From assembly GCA_030038565.1 (NCBI GenBank), contig JASHSS010000102.1:1-39057 (forward strand): a stretch of 39,057 nt of DNA, given 5' to 3'. The notes below the pieces were generated by a model that ran no database searches, was not told where the DNA came from, and saw nothing but the letters and a program-made list of their open reading frames with translations. The DNA is from Bryobacteraceae bacterium (GTDB lineage Bacteria; Acidobacteriota; Terriglobia; Bryobacterales; Bryobacteraceae). This document shows, piece after piece, positions 32,310 to 39,057 of this stretch (the first letter of the stretch is position 1; every line of letters begins with the position of its first letter). The position numbers and the translations under genes are program-made.

Positions 32310-33800
32310 ATGCCTGAGTTGCTGGCCCTCGGGGCCGATCCGCTCACCCTTGACGATGTCTCGCGCGTGGCCCGCGGCGGCGTTCCGGTGCGCCTCACCG
32401 GCGGCGCCCGGACGCGCATCGCCAGGGGGCGCGCCCGCCTGGAAGAATTGCTGGCTCGCGGTGAGCGCATCTACGGCGTCAACACCGGAGTGGGCGGCAA
32501 CGTAGGCATTTCGCTGGCCCCCGAACAGATGGACCTGCTCCAGCACAACATCGTGCGGCACCTCTCCTGCGCCACCGGGCAGCCCCTGCCGCGCGATGTG
32601 GTGCGCGCCGCTACCCTCCTGCGCATCGCCACGTTCGTCACCGGCGCCTCGGCCGTGCGCAACGAAATCGTGGACGCCCTGGCCGCCCTGCTGAACCGCG
32701 GCGTCACCCCCGTGGTGCCGCGCTACGGCTCGGTGGGAGCCAGCGGCGACTTGATGCCGTCCGCCTACATCGCGCGCGTCCTGGTAGGTCTCGGAGAGGC
32801 CGTATTCGAAGGCCGCGTCCTGCCCGCCGCCGATGCCCTGGCCGCCGCCGGCCTGGCGCCGGTCCGTTTCGCGCCCAAGGAGGCCCTCGCGCTCATCAAC
32901 GGCACCACCATGATGACCGCCGTCGCCGCCCTCCTCTGGCGCGACGCCTTTCGCGTGCTGCGCGCTCTTCTGGGCGCGGTGGCCCTTTCCATCGAAGCCC
33001 TGGAAGCCCCCGACCTGCCTTTCGCCGCCTGGGTGCACGAGCGCAAGGGCCATCCCGGACAAATCGCCGTGGCCGCCCACCTGCGCGATCTGCTCTCGGG
33101 ATCCGCCTACACCCGGCCTTCCGGCGGCCAAAGTTGTTACTCACTCCGCTGCCCGCCCCAAGGCCTCGGCCAGGTTTGGGAAGCGCTCCAGGATTCCCGC
33201 GCGCCCATCGAGCGCGAAATCAACTCCGCCAACGACAACCCTTTGGTCGATCCCGAAACCGGAATCCTCTACAAGGCCGGCAACTTTTACGGCGGCCACA
33301 TGGCCCGCCTGCTGGATACCTGGAAACTGGATTTCGCCGCCATGGCCAACTGGGGCAACGCCCTGATGGCCGTGCTCGTGGATGACCGCTTCTCCGGCGG
33401 CCTGCCCGCCAACCTCTCGCCCCAGCCCGGCGTCAACTCCGGATTCAAAGGCATGCAGTTGAGCGTCACCAGCCTGACCTGCGCGGTCCGCCAGATGGCC
33501 GGCCCCAGTTCCATCCACTCCCTCCCCACCGAGCAATACAACCAGGATGTGGTCAGCCTCGGCATGCACGCCGCCGTCACCGCCATGGACGCGCTCGAAT
33601 GCGTGCGCAACGAAACCGCCATGGTGCTGCTGGCTTCGGCCCAGGCCGTGGACCTGCGCGGCGGACCGGACAGACTCGCCCCCGGTTCCCGCCGCGTCTA
33701 CCAGGCCGTGCGCGCGCTGGCCGCCTTCCTGGACCGCGACCGGCCGATGGAAGGCGAAGTCGCCTCCGTCGCCGCCCACATCCTGGCTGAAGATCTCTGA
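32310..33800 (+). CDS. MIO-dependent aromatic amino acid lyase (HutH/PAL/TAL family)
   Basis: A 496-residue lyase that removes ammonia from an aromatic amino acid using the self-made MIO cofactor. MIO forms from Ala144-Ser145-Gly146 in GSVGASGDL. Tyr55 in IYGVNTG and the CYSLRCPPQ and EINSANDNPLV motifs are intact. The substrate-selectivity pair is His84-Leu85 (IVRHLSCATG), where histidine lyases have Ser-His and tyrosine lyases His-Leu. Later, EQYNQDVVSLG replaces the QEDHVSM of histidine lyases. This favours tyrosine/phenylalanine lyase or aminomutase over HutH. ATG 32310 is only 2 nt after TACAAT, so TTG at 32319 could be the true start. The 3' end is tandemly duplicated. Confidence 0.9.
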   Translation: MPELLALGADPLTLDDVSRVARGGVPVRLTGGARTRIARGRARLEELLARGERIYGVNTGVGGNVGISLAPEQMDLLQHNIVRHLSCATGQPLPRDVVRAATLLRIATFVTGASAVRNEIVDALAALLNRGVTPVVPRYGSVGASGDLMPSAYIARVLVGLGEAVFEGRVLPAADALAAAGLAPVRFAPKEALALINGTTMMTAVAALLWRDAFRVLRALLGAVALSIEALEAPDLPFAAWVHERKGHPGQIAVAAHLRDLLSGSAYTRPSGGQSCYSLRCPPQGLGQVWEALQDSRAPIEREINSANDNPLVDPETGILYKAGNFYGGHMARLLDTWKLDFAAMANWGNALMAVLVDDRFSGGLPANLSPQPGVNSGFKGMQLSVTSLTCAVRQMAGPSSIHSLPTEQYNQDVVSLGMHAAVTAMDALECVRNETAMVLLASAQAVDLRGGPDRLAPGSRRVYQAVRALAAFLDRDRPMEGEVASVAAHILAEDL

Positions 33801-33886
33801 TCCGGCAGTGGTGGGGCAGGCATCGCCTCCGTCGCCACCCACATCCTGGCCGAAGATCTCTGATCCGGCAGTGGTGGGGCAGGCAT
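33761..33886. repeat. 63-bp tandem duplication of the lyase 3' end
   Basis: Bases 33761-33823 and 33824-33886 are two copies of one 63-bp unit that includes the last 13 codons and the stop of the lyase gene plus 23 bp of downstream DNA. They differ at two positions. Only the first copy is translated. Period 63 is a multiple of three, but the first TGA stops the frame. Confidence 0.85.
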
Positions 33887-33896
33887 TCAGCCTGCC
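33878..33896. terminator. Hairpin between convergent genes
   Basis: GGCAGGC-ATTCA-GCCTGCC, a perfect 7-bp stem and 5-nt loop, 78 bp after the lyase stop and 61 bp from the convergent gene end. There is no T-run, so termination is unproven. It may be a copy of a dispersed palindromic repeat. Confidence 0.4.
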
Positions 33897-33957
33897 AGGA
33901 CCCTCTTCCGCGGCCGCTGATGCGGGCGGCCGGTGCGCGCCGCCCGCTCTACGCTGG

Positions 33958-34455
33958 CTAGTGTCCCGGTCCACCACCTCCTTGGGGCGGCGCTCCGTAA
34001 CCGCCCCCTCCGCCGGCCACGTAAACGTGCGTTACCCCGCTGGTAGTGTCATAAGTTTCCAGCGAGACCAGTAACTCGCAGGGAACATCCGAGGGAGCGG
34101 TTCCCGTCTGAGTTACTACGCCGCGGATTTCCGTCCGCCCGGTCGCCCCCACCTCCGCATACGGCACGCTCACCGACTTCAATTGGTTAGTCCCGAGCGT
34201 GTAAGTAGTAGCGGTCCCGATTACCGCGCCGCTGCTCGTCAGGAACGAAATGCTGCCCGTGCAGGAAGCCGCCGTGCCGCTGGACGACGCCTGGGCCGCG
34301 TTGACCACGTTGATCTGGGCCGTCTCCGTGCTGGCCAGCCCGATCGGAGGAAGGTTCTGCGTGTTCGTGTAGGTGCTGCTCGTGGTGGTGGATTGCGCCC
34401 AAAGCGCGGGCCCCGCCGCCGCGAGCAGTGTCAAAACTAACTTCCGTTTGGACAT
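33958..34455 (-). CDS. Exported Ser/Thr-rich protein with Gly-rich tail
   Basis: A 165-residue exported protein. ATG 34455 is preceded by AAGAGGTC. Signal peptide about 1-21 (MSKRKLVLTLLAAAGPALWAQ). The body starts with a Ser/Thr-rich stretch (STTTSSTYTNTQNLPP) and continues as a likely single beta domain (TAQINVVNAAQ, CTGSISFLTSSGAVIG, VPYAEVGATGRTEIRGVV) with two Cys. The tail is GGGGGYGAPPQGGGGPGH. No known family. An 18-bp palindrome lies 37 bp upstream. Likely a surface or periplasmic structural protein. Confidence 0.78.
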   Translation of the reverse strand: MSKRKLVLTLLAAAGPALWAQSTTTSSTYTNTQNLPPIGLASTETAQINVVNAAQASSSGTAASCTGSISFLTSSGAVIGTATTYTLGTNQLKSVSVPYAEVGATGRTEIRGVVTQTGTAPSDVPCELLVSLETYDTTSGVTHVYVAGGGGGYGAPPQGGGGPGH

Positions 34456-34491
34456 GCTTGACCTCTTGTTGTAAGTGGATTCCGCCGAACC

Positions 34492-34509
34492 CGGTTCGCG
34501 GGCGAACCG
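34492..34509. promoter_or_regulatory. 18-bp palindrome upstream of the exported protein gene
   Basis: CGGTTCGC-GG-GCGAACCG has perfect 8-bp arms. It lies 37 bp upstream of the ATG at 34455, where it could be an operator or a leader hairpin. A weaker AT-rich pair, ATTAA-CGTTC-TTAAT, lies at 34566-34580 in the same gap. Confidence 0.4.
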
Positions 34510-34663
34510 TCTCGACACCACTCCTTACGGACGCGCGCGGCCCGCTGTTTCCATCCGCCCGAAAGATTAACGTTCTTAATAGATGCCGGGTAACTGGTGA
34601 GGCAGCTCGCCGCACGGCGGCAAATGAGTAACCCGGCCGGTGGCAGATCTGCTCCGCACTTAC

Positions 34664-35122
34664 TTAGACCATCTGCCGCATGTTGCGCACTTCCCGCGCC
34701 GCCCGCGCTTCCAGCTCCGCGATGGCGCTCAACAGTGGCGCCAGTTCGAAGACCCGCCCGTAATACCGCAGCGTGGCAAGCTCGCCGTCGAACCAGCGCA
34801 CGCCTCCATCGGGGTTGACCGCCCAATCGTCCACCAGTCCCGCCAGGTCGAGCACCGCTCCCAGTTCCTTGCGGGCCAGGGGCGAATCCTCCATCCCCAG
34901 CGCCCTGCGCAACTCCGCCGCCCAGGCCACCGCGGGGTTGGGCGGCGGCCACAGCAACTGGTGCAGGTGCGCCGCCGCGCCCAGCAAGGCTTCCAGCGAA
35001 TACCACAGCGCCGCGTCGTTGCGCGCCTGCCGCGCCGCGGCCGTTTCCTGGTAGGCCTTCATGGCGTGGCGGCATTGCCGCTCGATCTCCGCCAGAACAA
35101 TGCTTCTGCGCCGGTATGGCAT
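34664..35122 (-). CDS. Hypothetical helical protein
   Basis: A 152-residue soluble, almost wholly helical protein (IVLAEIERQCRHAMKAYQETAAARQ, ALWYSLEALLGAAAHLHQLLW, AVLDLAGLVDDWAV, LSAIAELEARAAREV). A basic start MPYRRRS follows ATG 35122. An upstream start would overlap the carbinolamine dehydratase gene, so 35122 is preferred; it leaves a 35-bp gap. Pattern and length are reminiscent of helical-bundle proteins, but I recognise no family. It probably shares a transcript with the dehydratase gene. Confidence 0.7.
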   Translation of the reverse strand: MPYRRRSIVLAEIERQCRHAMKAYQETAAARQARNDAALWYSLEALLGAAAHLHQLLWPPPNPAVAWAAELRRALGMEDSPLARKELGAVLDLAGLVDDWAVNPDGGVRWFDGELATLRYYGRVFELAPLLSAIAELEARAAREVRNMRQMV

Positions 35123-35157
35123 CTCGGGTCCCTGGCCTCCAAAGCCGGAAAGCCGGC

Positions 35158-35457
35158 CTAGCCTTCCGTAAACGCCCGGTCGATGCGGGCGGCCAGCGCA
35201 AAATCTCGCTCCGTGATCCCGCCCGCGTCGTGCGACCACGTAACCACATCCACCCGCCCCCACGCCAGGTGCACGTCCGGATGATGCCCCAGTTCCTCCG
35301 CCGCCGCGCCCACGCGGTTCACAAAATCCAGCGCCGATTGAAAATTCGGAAACCGGAAAGTCTTCGTCAGGCGCCGCTCCTCTTCCACCTGCCAGCCCGG
35401 CAGGGCTGCCACGCGCTCGCCCAGCGCCGCCCCGGAAATCAATCCCGCTTCACTCAT
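35158..35457 (-). CDS. phhB: Pterin-4a-carbinolamine dehydratase
   Basis: A 99-residue PCD/DCoH enzyme that dehydrates 4a-hydroxytetrahydropterin, the recycling step for pterin-dependent aromatic amino acid hydroxylases. The family pattern is complete: FRFPNFQSALDFVNRVG, then EELGHHPDVHLAW with the catalytic His pair, and VVTWSHDAGGITERDFALAARID. Length is normal. In bacteria it often accompanies phenylalanine hydroxylase, but none is present in this window. An alternative role in molybdopterin or tRNA metabolism is known for related proteins. Confidence 0.95.
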   Translation of the reverse strand: MSEAGLISGAALGERVAALPGWQVEEERRLTKTFRFPNFQSALDFVNRVGAAAEELGHHPDVHLAWGRVDVVTWSHDAGGITERDFALAARIDRAFTEG

Positions 35458-35494
35458 CCCTCCGTCCCTCCCAATCGCTTGCCATCAGCCGCCC

Positions 35495-36358
35495 TCAGTG
35501 CCGCCCCGCGGCCAGTTCCCGCTCCGCGCCGATAAACCCCCAGGTCACCCAGACCTTGCCTTCCACCACGCGCCGGAAATACTCCTGCGCCTCGGCCCGA
35601 TCCCCGTTGTACAGGTGCCAGTTGCCCACCCCGTAAACCACCGTGTCGAAGCGCAACTCCGCCTCCGTGTCCGACCCGTCCCGAGGCGGCTCCGGCGGCG
35701 TGATCTGCGCCTCCGTCAAGCGCCCCTGGAACAGCCGCACCAGGTTCAAGTAGTGCAGCGTGTGCGGCTCTTTGTTGGTCATCTCGGGAGTGATCGCCGC
35801 GGCCGCCCGCGCGGCGTCCTGCGGGCGATTGGCGCGGCGCAGCGCGGCATACACCCAGTTGGTGGAATTGATCCGTTCGTCCGTGTTCGGCGCCGTCTCC
35901 ACGGCGTGCTGGAAGGCGTCCGCGGCCTCCGCGAATTCGCCCAGAAAATAGTGCGCCAGTCCCAGGTGGTAATAGCCCGCCATGTTTTTCGCATCGAGCG
36001 CCACCGCCCGCGTCAGGTCCGCGCGCGCCTTCTGGAATTCCCTCAACGGCAGGTAGCGATGGCCGCGCTCGGTCAACAGATCCGCGCGATTCGGAGCCAG
36101 CGCCAGCCCGCGCGTGCACGCCTCCACCGCTTCGCGCTCCTGCCACACGGATGCCTGCGCCTGCGCCAGTTTCAGCAGCAGGTCCGCATTCAGGGCGTCC
36201 CCATCCGCCGCCTTGCGAGCCGCCGCCACCACCCCCTTGTCGTCCGCCAGCGAATAAAATTTCGTCCCCAGCGGAGAAGTCACCTCCAGGATGGGCGCCG
36301 CATCCTGTCCGTAGACCATTGGGGCAAGCGCCACTGCCAGCATCACCGCGAGCTTCAT
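35495..36358 (-). CDS. Exported TPR-repeat protein
   Basis: A 287-residue exported protein. Signal peptide about 1-18 (MKLAVMLAVALAPMVYGQ), which fixes the start at ATG 36358; TATAAT lies 12 nt upstream. Four or more tetratricopeptide units follow between 45 and 260: ALNADLLLKLAQAQASVW, GLALAPNRADLLTERGHRYL, AVALDAKNMAGYYHLGLAHYF, AVETAPNTDERINSTNWVYAAL and WHLYNGDRAEAQEYFRRVVEG. Such repeats bind protein partners, so a scaffold role in the periplasm is likely. The partner is unknown. Confidence 0.88.
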   Translation of the reverse strand: MKLAVMLAVALAPMVYGQDAAPILEVTSPLGTKFYSLADDKGVVAAARKAADGDALNADLLLKLAQAQASVWQEREAVEACTRGLALAPNRADLLTERGHRYLPLREFQKARADLTRAVALDAKNMAGYYHLGLAHYFLGEFAEAADAFQHAVETAPNTDERINSTNWVYAALRRANRPQDAARAAAAITPEMTNKEPHTLHYLNLVRLFQGRLTEAQITPPEPPRDGSDTEAELRFDTVVYGVGNWHLYNGDRAEAQEYFRRVVEGKVWVTWGFIGAERELAAGRH

Positions 36359-36370
36359 AGCGTGCAGAGA

Positions 36371-36376
36371 ATTATA
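36371..36376 (-). promoter_or_regulatory. Candidate -10 box for the TPR gene
   Basis: TATAAT, a perfect -10 consensus on the minus strand, 12 nt before the ATG at 36358, giving a leader of about 6 nt. No -35 match. Confidence 0.5.
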
Positions 36377-36465
36377 TCGCGGGTGCGGCATTCCTGCCGC
36401 CGCCCTCGTTGTGCCTATCGACACATCGTGGCGGCCGTTCCGGTCCCTCCCCGGGGCACTCGGGC

Positions 36466-36471
36466 TAGAAT
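36466..36471 (+). promoter_or_regulatory. Candidate leaderless -10 box for the TIGR03437 gene
   Basis: TAGAAT, 7 nt before the ATG at 36479. Another in-frame ATG at 36470 overlaps the hexamer and is therefore unlikely. Confidence 0.5.
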
Positions 36472-36478
36472 GGTCGGG

Positions 36479-37327
36479 ATGCGGCCCTTTTTTCATTCTC
36501 TAACTTACCTGGCTTCGTGTGCGCTTCTGCTCGCGGCCGGAGCGTCCCCGGCGCGTGCGCAAACGCCCGTGATCACCGCCGGCGGCGTGGTGAACGCCGC
36601 CAGCGATAACCCGCCGGTAGCGGTAGGATCGTTGATCTCAATCTTCGGCTCCAATCTCAGTCCCGTCAGCGACACCGATACCGCCATCCCTCTGCCGCCC
36701 ACCATGGACGGCGTTCACGTCACGGTGAACGGCTACACCGCGCCCCTCTGGTTCGTCAGCAGCGGGCAGATTAACGCGCAGATTCCCTGGGAGGCATTGG
36801 CTTCCGCTCCGCCCACCACCAACACCACCACGGGTCAAGTAATTGTTAGCACCGCCAGTGGTACTTCGGCGGCAGCGAATGTTACCATGGCCCCGGCCGG
36901 TCCGGGCATCTTTACGTTCTCCTATGGCAACGGGCAGGCCATCGCCTACAACTACTCCGATGGCACCTTCGCCTCCGCCACCCCCATCGCCGGTTACAGC
37001 ACCGTCCCCGTCCGTCCCGCCAAGATCAACGACCCCAACCCGCTGGTGATTTATGCCACCGGCCTCGGCGCCGTAACCCCCTCGGTAGCCGACGGCGCGC
37101 CGCCGTCGGGCATCGCTTACACCGTGATCACCCCCACCATACTGGTCGGGGGATTCGCGCTTCCGGCGGCCAATGTGCTCTTCTCCGGTCTTTCGTCCGA
37201 CCCCGGCGTCTACCAGCTCAACGTCACCCTCCCCACCGGCACTCCCACCGGTAACGCCGTGTCGCTGCAAATCCAGATGAACGGCTTCACCAGCCGCGGC
37301 GATGTGACCATCGCGGTCTCCCAGTAG
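36479..37327 (+). CDS. Exported stand-alone TIGR03437 domain protein
   Basis: A 282-residue exported protein. Signal peptide about 1-28 (ends ASPARAQ). The rest is one TIGR03437 domain, known as a C-terminal domain expanded in Solibacter: VVNAASDNPPVAVGSLISIFGSNLSP (about 37-62), PPTMDGVHVTVNGYTAPLWFVSSGQINAQIPWE, AGPGIFTF, NPLVIYATGLGAVTP and the closing strands NAVSLQIQMNGFTSRGDVTIAV. Usually this domain ends large exported proteins with repeats; here it stands alone. Probably a surface-associated beta domain. Function unknown. Confidence 0.93.
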   Translation: MRPFFHSLTYLASCALLLAAGASPARAQTPVITAGGVVNAASDNPPVAVGSLISIFGSNLSPVSDTDTAIPLPPTMDGVHVTVNGYTAPLWFVSSGQINAQIPWEALASAPPTTNTTTGQVIVSTASGTSAAANVTMAPAGPGIFTFSYGNGQAIAYNYSDGTFASATPIAGYSTVPVRPAKINDPNPLVIYATGLGAVTPSVADGAPPSGIAYTVITPTILVGGFALPAANVLFSGLSSDPGVYQLNVTLPTGTPTGNAVSLQIQMNGFTSRGDVTIAVSQ

Positions 37328-37367
37328 CCCCGCGCTATCCCCGCGCCTTCGCCTTCGTCCAAGTGGT

Positions 37368-39057
37368 ATGCAGACCCTCCGCTTCCTCCTGCGGAAGCCG
37401 GGCGTCACCTTGCTGGCCGTTGCTTCGGCCGGTTTGGCCATCGGGTTCAGCACCGCCGCCTTCAGCGTGCTGGACGCCTACTCCTTGCGCGAATTGCCGG
37501 TGCGCGATCCGCGCTCGCTCGCCTGGATCAACTCTATCGGCCGCGAAGGCCGCCCCGGCCAGCTCAGTTGGATCGAGTTCCAGGCCTTCGCCTCCCGCAG
37601 CCATCTCTTCACCGGCTTTCTGGCCCAGGATCGCCAGGCCCCCCGCGTCCGCCTGCCCGGCCGCGACGATTTCCCCATCACCTCGGGTGTCTCGGATAAT
37701 TTCTTCGACCTCCTGGGCATCCGCGCAGCCGTCGGCGATGTCTTCCACGCCGGCCGCGGCGCCGATGGCACCGTCGTCATCACCGACCATTATTGGAAAT
37801 CGGCGCTGGCCGCCGATCCCGCCGTCCTCGGCCGCACCCTCCCCATCGGCCCCGCCGTGTTGCGCGTCGTCGGCGTGCTGCCCCCCGGCTTCACCGGCCC
37901 CAACCGCGGCCTCCTGGTGGACCTCTTCGTTCCGCAGCAGGCCGCTTTCGGCGCGCTGCGTTTTTCGGTTGCGGACGATATCCGCGCCACCGATTTCGAA
38001 CTCCTCGGCCGCCTGCGCCCGGGCGCGCCGCCCGCCCAGGCCCGCGCCGAATTGAACGCCATCCTGCGCCAGGTGGAAGCCGAAGGCCGCGCTCCGGCGC
38101 CCGAGCGCAAGGCCGCCGTGGAGGATTTCACCGAGCGCAGCCTGGGCGCCAAGCTCTCCTCCAACGCCGTGCTGCTGGCGGTGGCCGTCCTGCTGGTCCT
38201 CATCGCCGCCGGCAATCTGGCCAACCTGCGCCTGGTGGATAACGAGAGCCAGCGCCGCGAAACCGCCATCCGCCTGGCCTTGGGAGCCGGACGCGGCGAT
38301 CTCGCCCGCCGGCATGCCGCCGAATCGCTGCTCCTGGCCGGCGCCGGCCTCGCCACCGGCGTCATCCTGGCCGCCTGGCTCATCCGCCTCGCCCCGGCCC
38401 TCTTCTATGGCAGCCGCCCTTACATCGATTTCGGCATCCACCTGGATTGGCGCACCCTGGCGTTCAGTGGGGCCGCCATGCTGGTGGTGGCCGCCCTGGG
38501 CGCCTGGATTCCCATGGCCGACGCCTGGAAGCGCAGCCTCCAGCCCGCGCTCGCCGGCGGCCGCAGCACCCGCGCCTCGCACTGGATGGGCGCCTTGATA
38601 ATTGCCCAGATGGCCCTGGTCACCGGCGGCGCCTGCTCCGCCGGCCTCTTGCTGCGCAGCCTCGACAAGCTGGCCGCCATCCGTCCTGCCATGGACCCCG
38701 ATCGGTCCCTGCTGCTGGTCCACGGCTTCTGGTCGGGCGGCGGTAATCTCGCCTCGCGCACCACGTCCCTGGCCGCGCGCATAGCGGCCGTCGCCGGCGT
38801 GGATGGCGTGGCCTGGGCCCGCCGCGCCATGCTCAGCGGATCGGGCGGCGGCGCCATCGTCGATGTCGAGATACCCAATCAGCCGAAGGTCTCCTTCTAT
38901 TACAACCAGGTGAGCCCCGAATACTTCTCCGTTACCGGCGCCCGCATCCTCAGCGGCCGCGCCTTCCAGCCTTCCGATGGTCCGGCCGCAACGCCGGTCG
39001 TCATGGTGAACGCCGCCTTCGCGCGCCGTTTTCTGGCGGGCCGCGAGGCCGCCGGCC
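37368..39057 (+). CDS. ADOP-type ABC transporter permease, 3' end outside the window
   Basis: The frame is open from ATG 37368 to the last base (563 codons), so the gene continues beyond the window. It begins directly at the first helix, MQTLRFLLRKPGVTLLAVAS, without the charged helical head of the 20237-22801 permease. A MacB-like periplasmic domain follows (FPITSGVSDNFFDLLGIRAAVGDVF, PAVLRVVGVLPPGFTGP). FtsX helices occur near 265-385 (VLLAVAVLLVLIAAGNLANL, RRETAIRLALGAGRGDLARRHAAES). The second periplasmic domain starts near 440 (FYYNQVSPEYFSVTGARILSG). No PadR gene precedes it. Substrate unknown. Confidence 0.93.
   Translation, partial: MQTLRFLLRKPGVTLLAVASAGLAIGFSTAAFSVLDAYSLRELPVRDPRSLAWINSIGREGRPGQLSWIEFQAFASRSHLFTGFLAQDRQAPRVRLPGRDDFPITSGVSDNFFDLLGIRAAVGDVFHAGRGADGTVVITDHYWKSALAADPAVLGRTLPIGPAVLRVVGVLPPGFTGPNRGLLVDLFVPQQAAFGALRFSVADDIRATDFELLGRLRPGAPPAQARAELNAILRQVEAEGRAPAPERKAAVEDFTERSLGAKLSSNAVLLAVAVLLVLIAAGNLANLRLVDNESQRRETAIRLALGAGRGDLARRHAAESLLLAGAGLATGVILAAWLIRLAPALFYGSRPYIDFGIHLDWRTLAFSGAAMLVVAALGAWIPMADAWKRSLQPALAGGRSTRASHWMGALIIAQMALVTGGACSAGLLLRSLDKLAAIRPAMDPDRSLLLVHGFWSGGGNLASRTTSLAARIAAVAGVDGVAWARRAMLSGSGGGAIVDVEIPNQPKVSFYYNQVSPEYFSVTGARILSGRAFQPSDGPAATPVVMVNAAFARRFLAGREAAG

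Noticed and set aside
34492-34509. tRNA-like arm (GGTTCGC...GCGAACC)
   Set aside because: The hairpin has a 2-nt loop and no acceptor, D or anticodon stems around it.
37363-38055. A 230-codon plus-strand frame at the right end
   Set aside because: Ser/Pro/Arg-rich out-of-frame reading; the permease frame starting at 37368 carries the FtsX and MacB motifs and stays open to the window end.

Overview
This window looks like a chromosomal segment of an acidobacterium of the Solibacter/Bryobacter type (Bryobacterales). The DNA is GC-rich. It carries a stand-alone TIGR03437 protein (a domain expanded in Solibacter), two large MacB/FtsX-type orphan permeases of the acidobacterial ADOP kind (one coupled to a PadR repressor), many exported proteins of unknown function, and the remnant of a sortilin/BNR-repeat protein. 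No rRNA, tRNA, CRISPR array, intact insertion sequence or prophage was seen. Taxonomy is inferred from gene content only.

Layout. 1-2005 (+): the end of a CysA2-type sulfurtransferase, a coupled small protein, and two tandem exported CpxP/Spy-like paralogues. 2012-5495 (-): a Tat-exported alginate-lyase-family protein, an orphan 526-residue helical protein with a hydrophobic core and its own promoter and terminator, and a VOC protein. 5553-7694 (+): two exported proteins (DUF4159 and an acidobacterial family). 7699-9228 (-): a GT-C glycosyltransferase. 9292-10720: a degraded region with a pseudogene, a small coiled-coil protein, a 93-bp inverted-repeat element and small membrane proteins. 10723-16389 (+): DUF1697 protein, PfkB kinase, second GT-C enzyme, YbjQ, a DapF homologue lacking one catalytic cysteine, and a UDP-sugar dehydrogenase. 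16411-17580 (-): a 23S rRNA uracil methyltransferase. 17630-20032 (+): trpS with an in-frame insertion, then an MFS transporter. 20237-25768 (-): ADOP permease and PadR, an exported beta-sandwich protein, and an exported aldose-epimerase homologue coupled to a small Cys-rich protein. 25963-28257 (+): TadG-like and two TadE-like proteins with no pilus motor nearby. 28314-33800 (+): uvrA, an exported Ig-like protein and an MIO aromatic amino acid lyase with a duplicated 3' end. 33958-36358 (-): exported protein, hypothetical protein, pterin carbinolamine dehydratase and TPR protein. 36479-39057 (+): TIGR03437 protein and a second ADOP permease that runs off the window.

How genes may work together. 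Several neighbours overlap by ATGA and are probably translationally coupled: sulfurtransferase/small protein, ybjQ/dapF, padR/permease and Cys-rich protein/epimerase. The two GT-C enzymes, the UDP-sugar dehydrogenase and the exporters suggest surface polysaccharide work, but they do not form one operon. A recurring feature is a TANAAT-like hexamer ending about 6-12 nt before the start codon of many first genes, usually without a Shine-Dalgarno sequence or a -35 box. This suggests leaderless or near-leaderless transcription, and it helped choose starts. The best candidates for something undescribed are the 526-residue protein, the in-frame palindromic insertion in trpS, the Cys-to-Ser DapF homologue and the leaderless promoter pattern.
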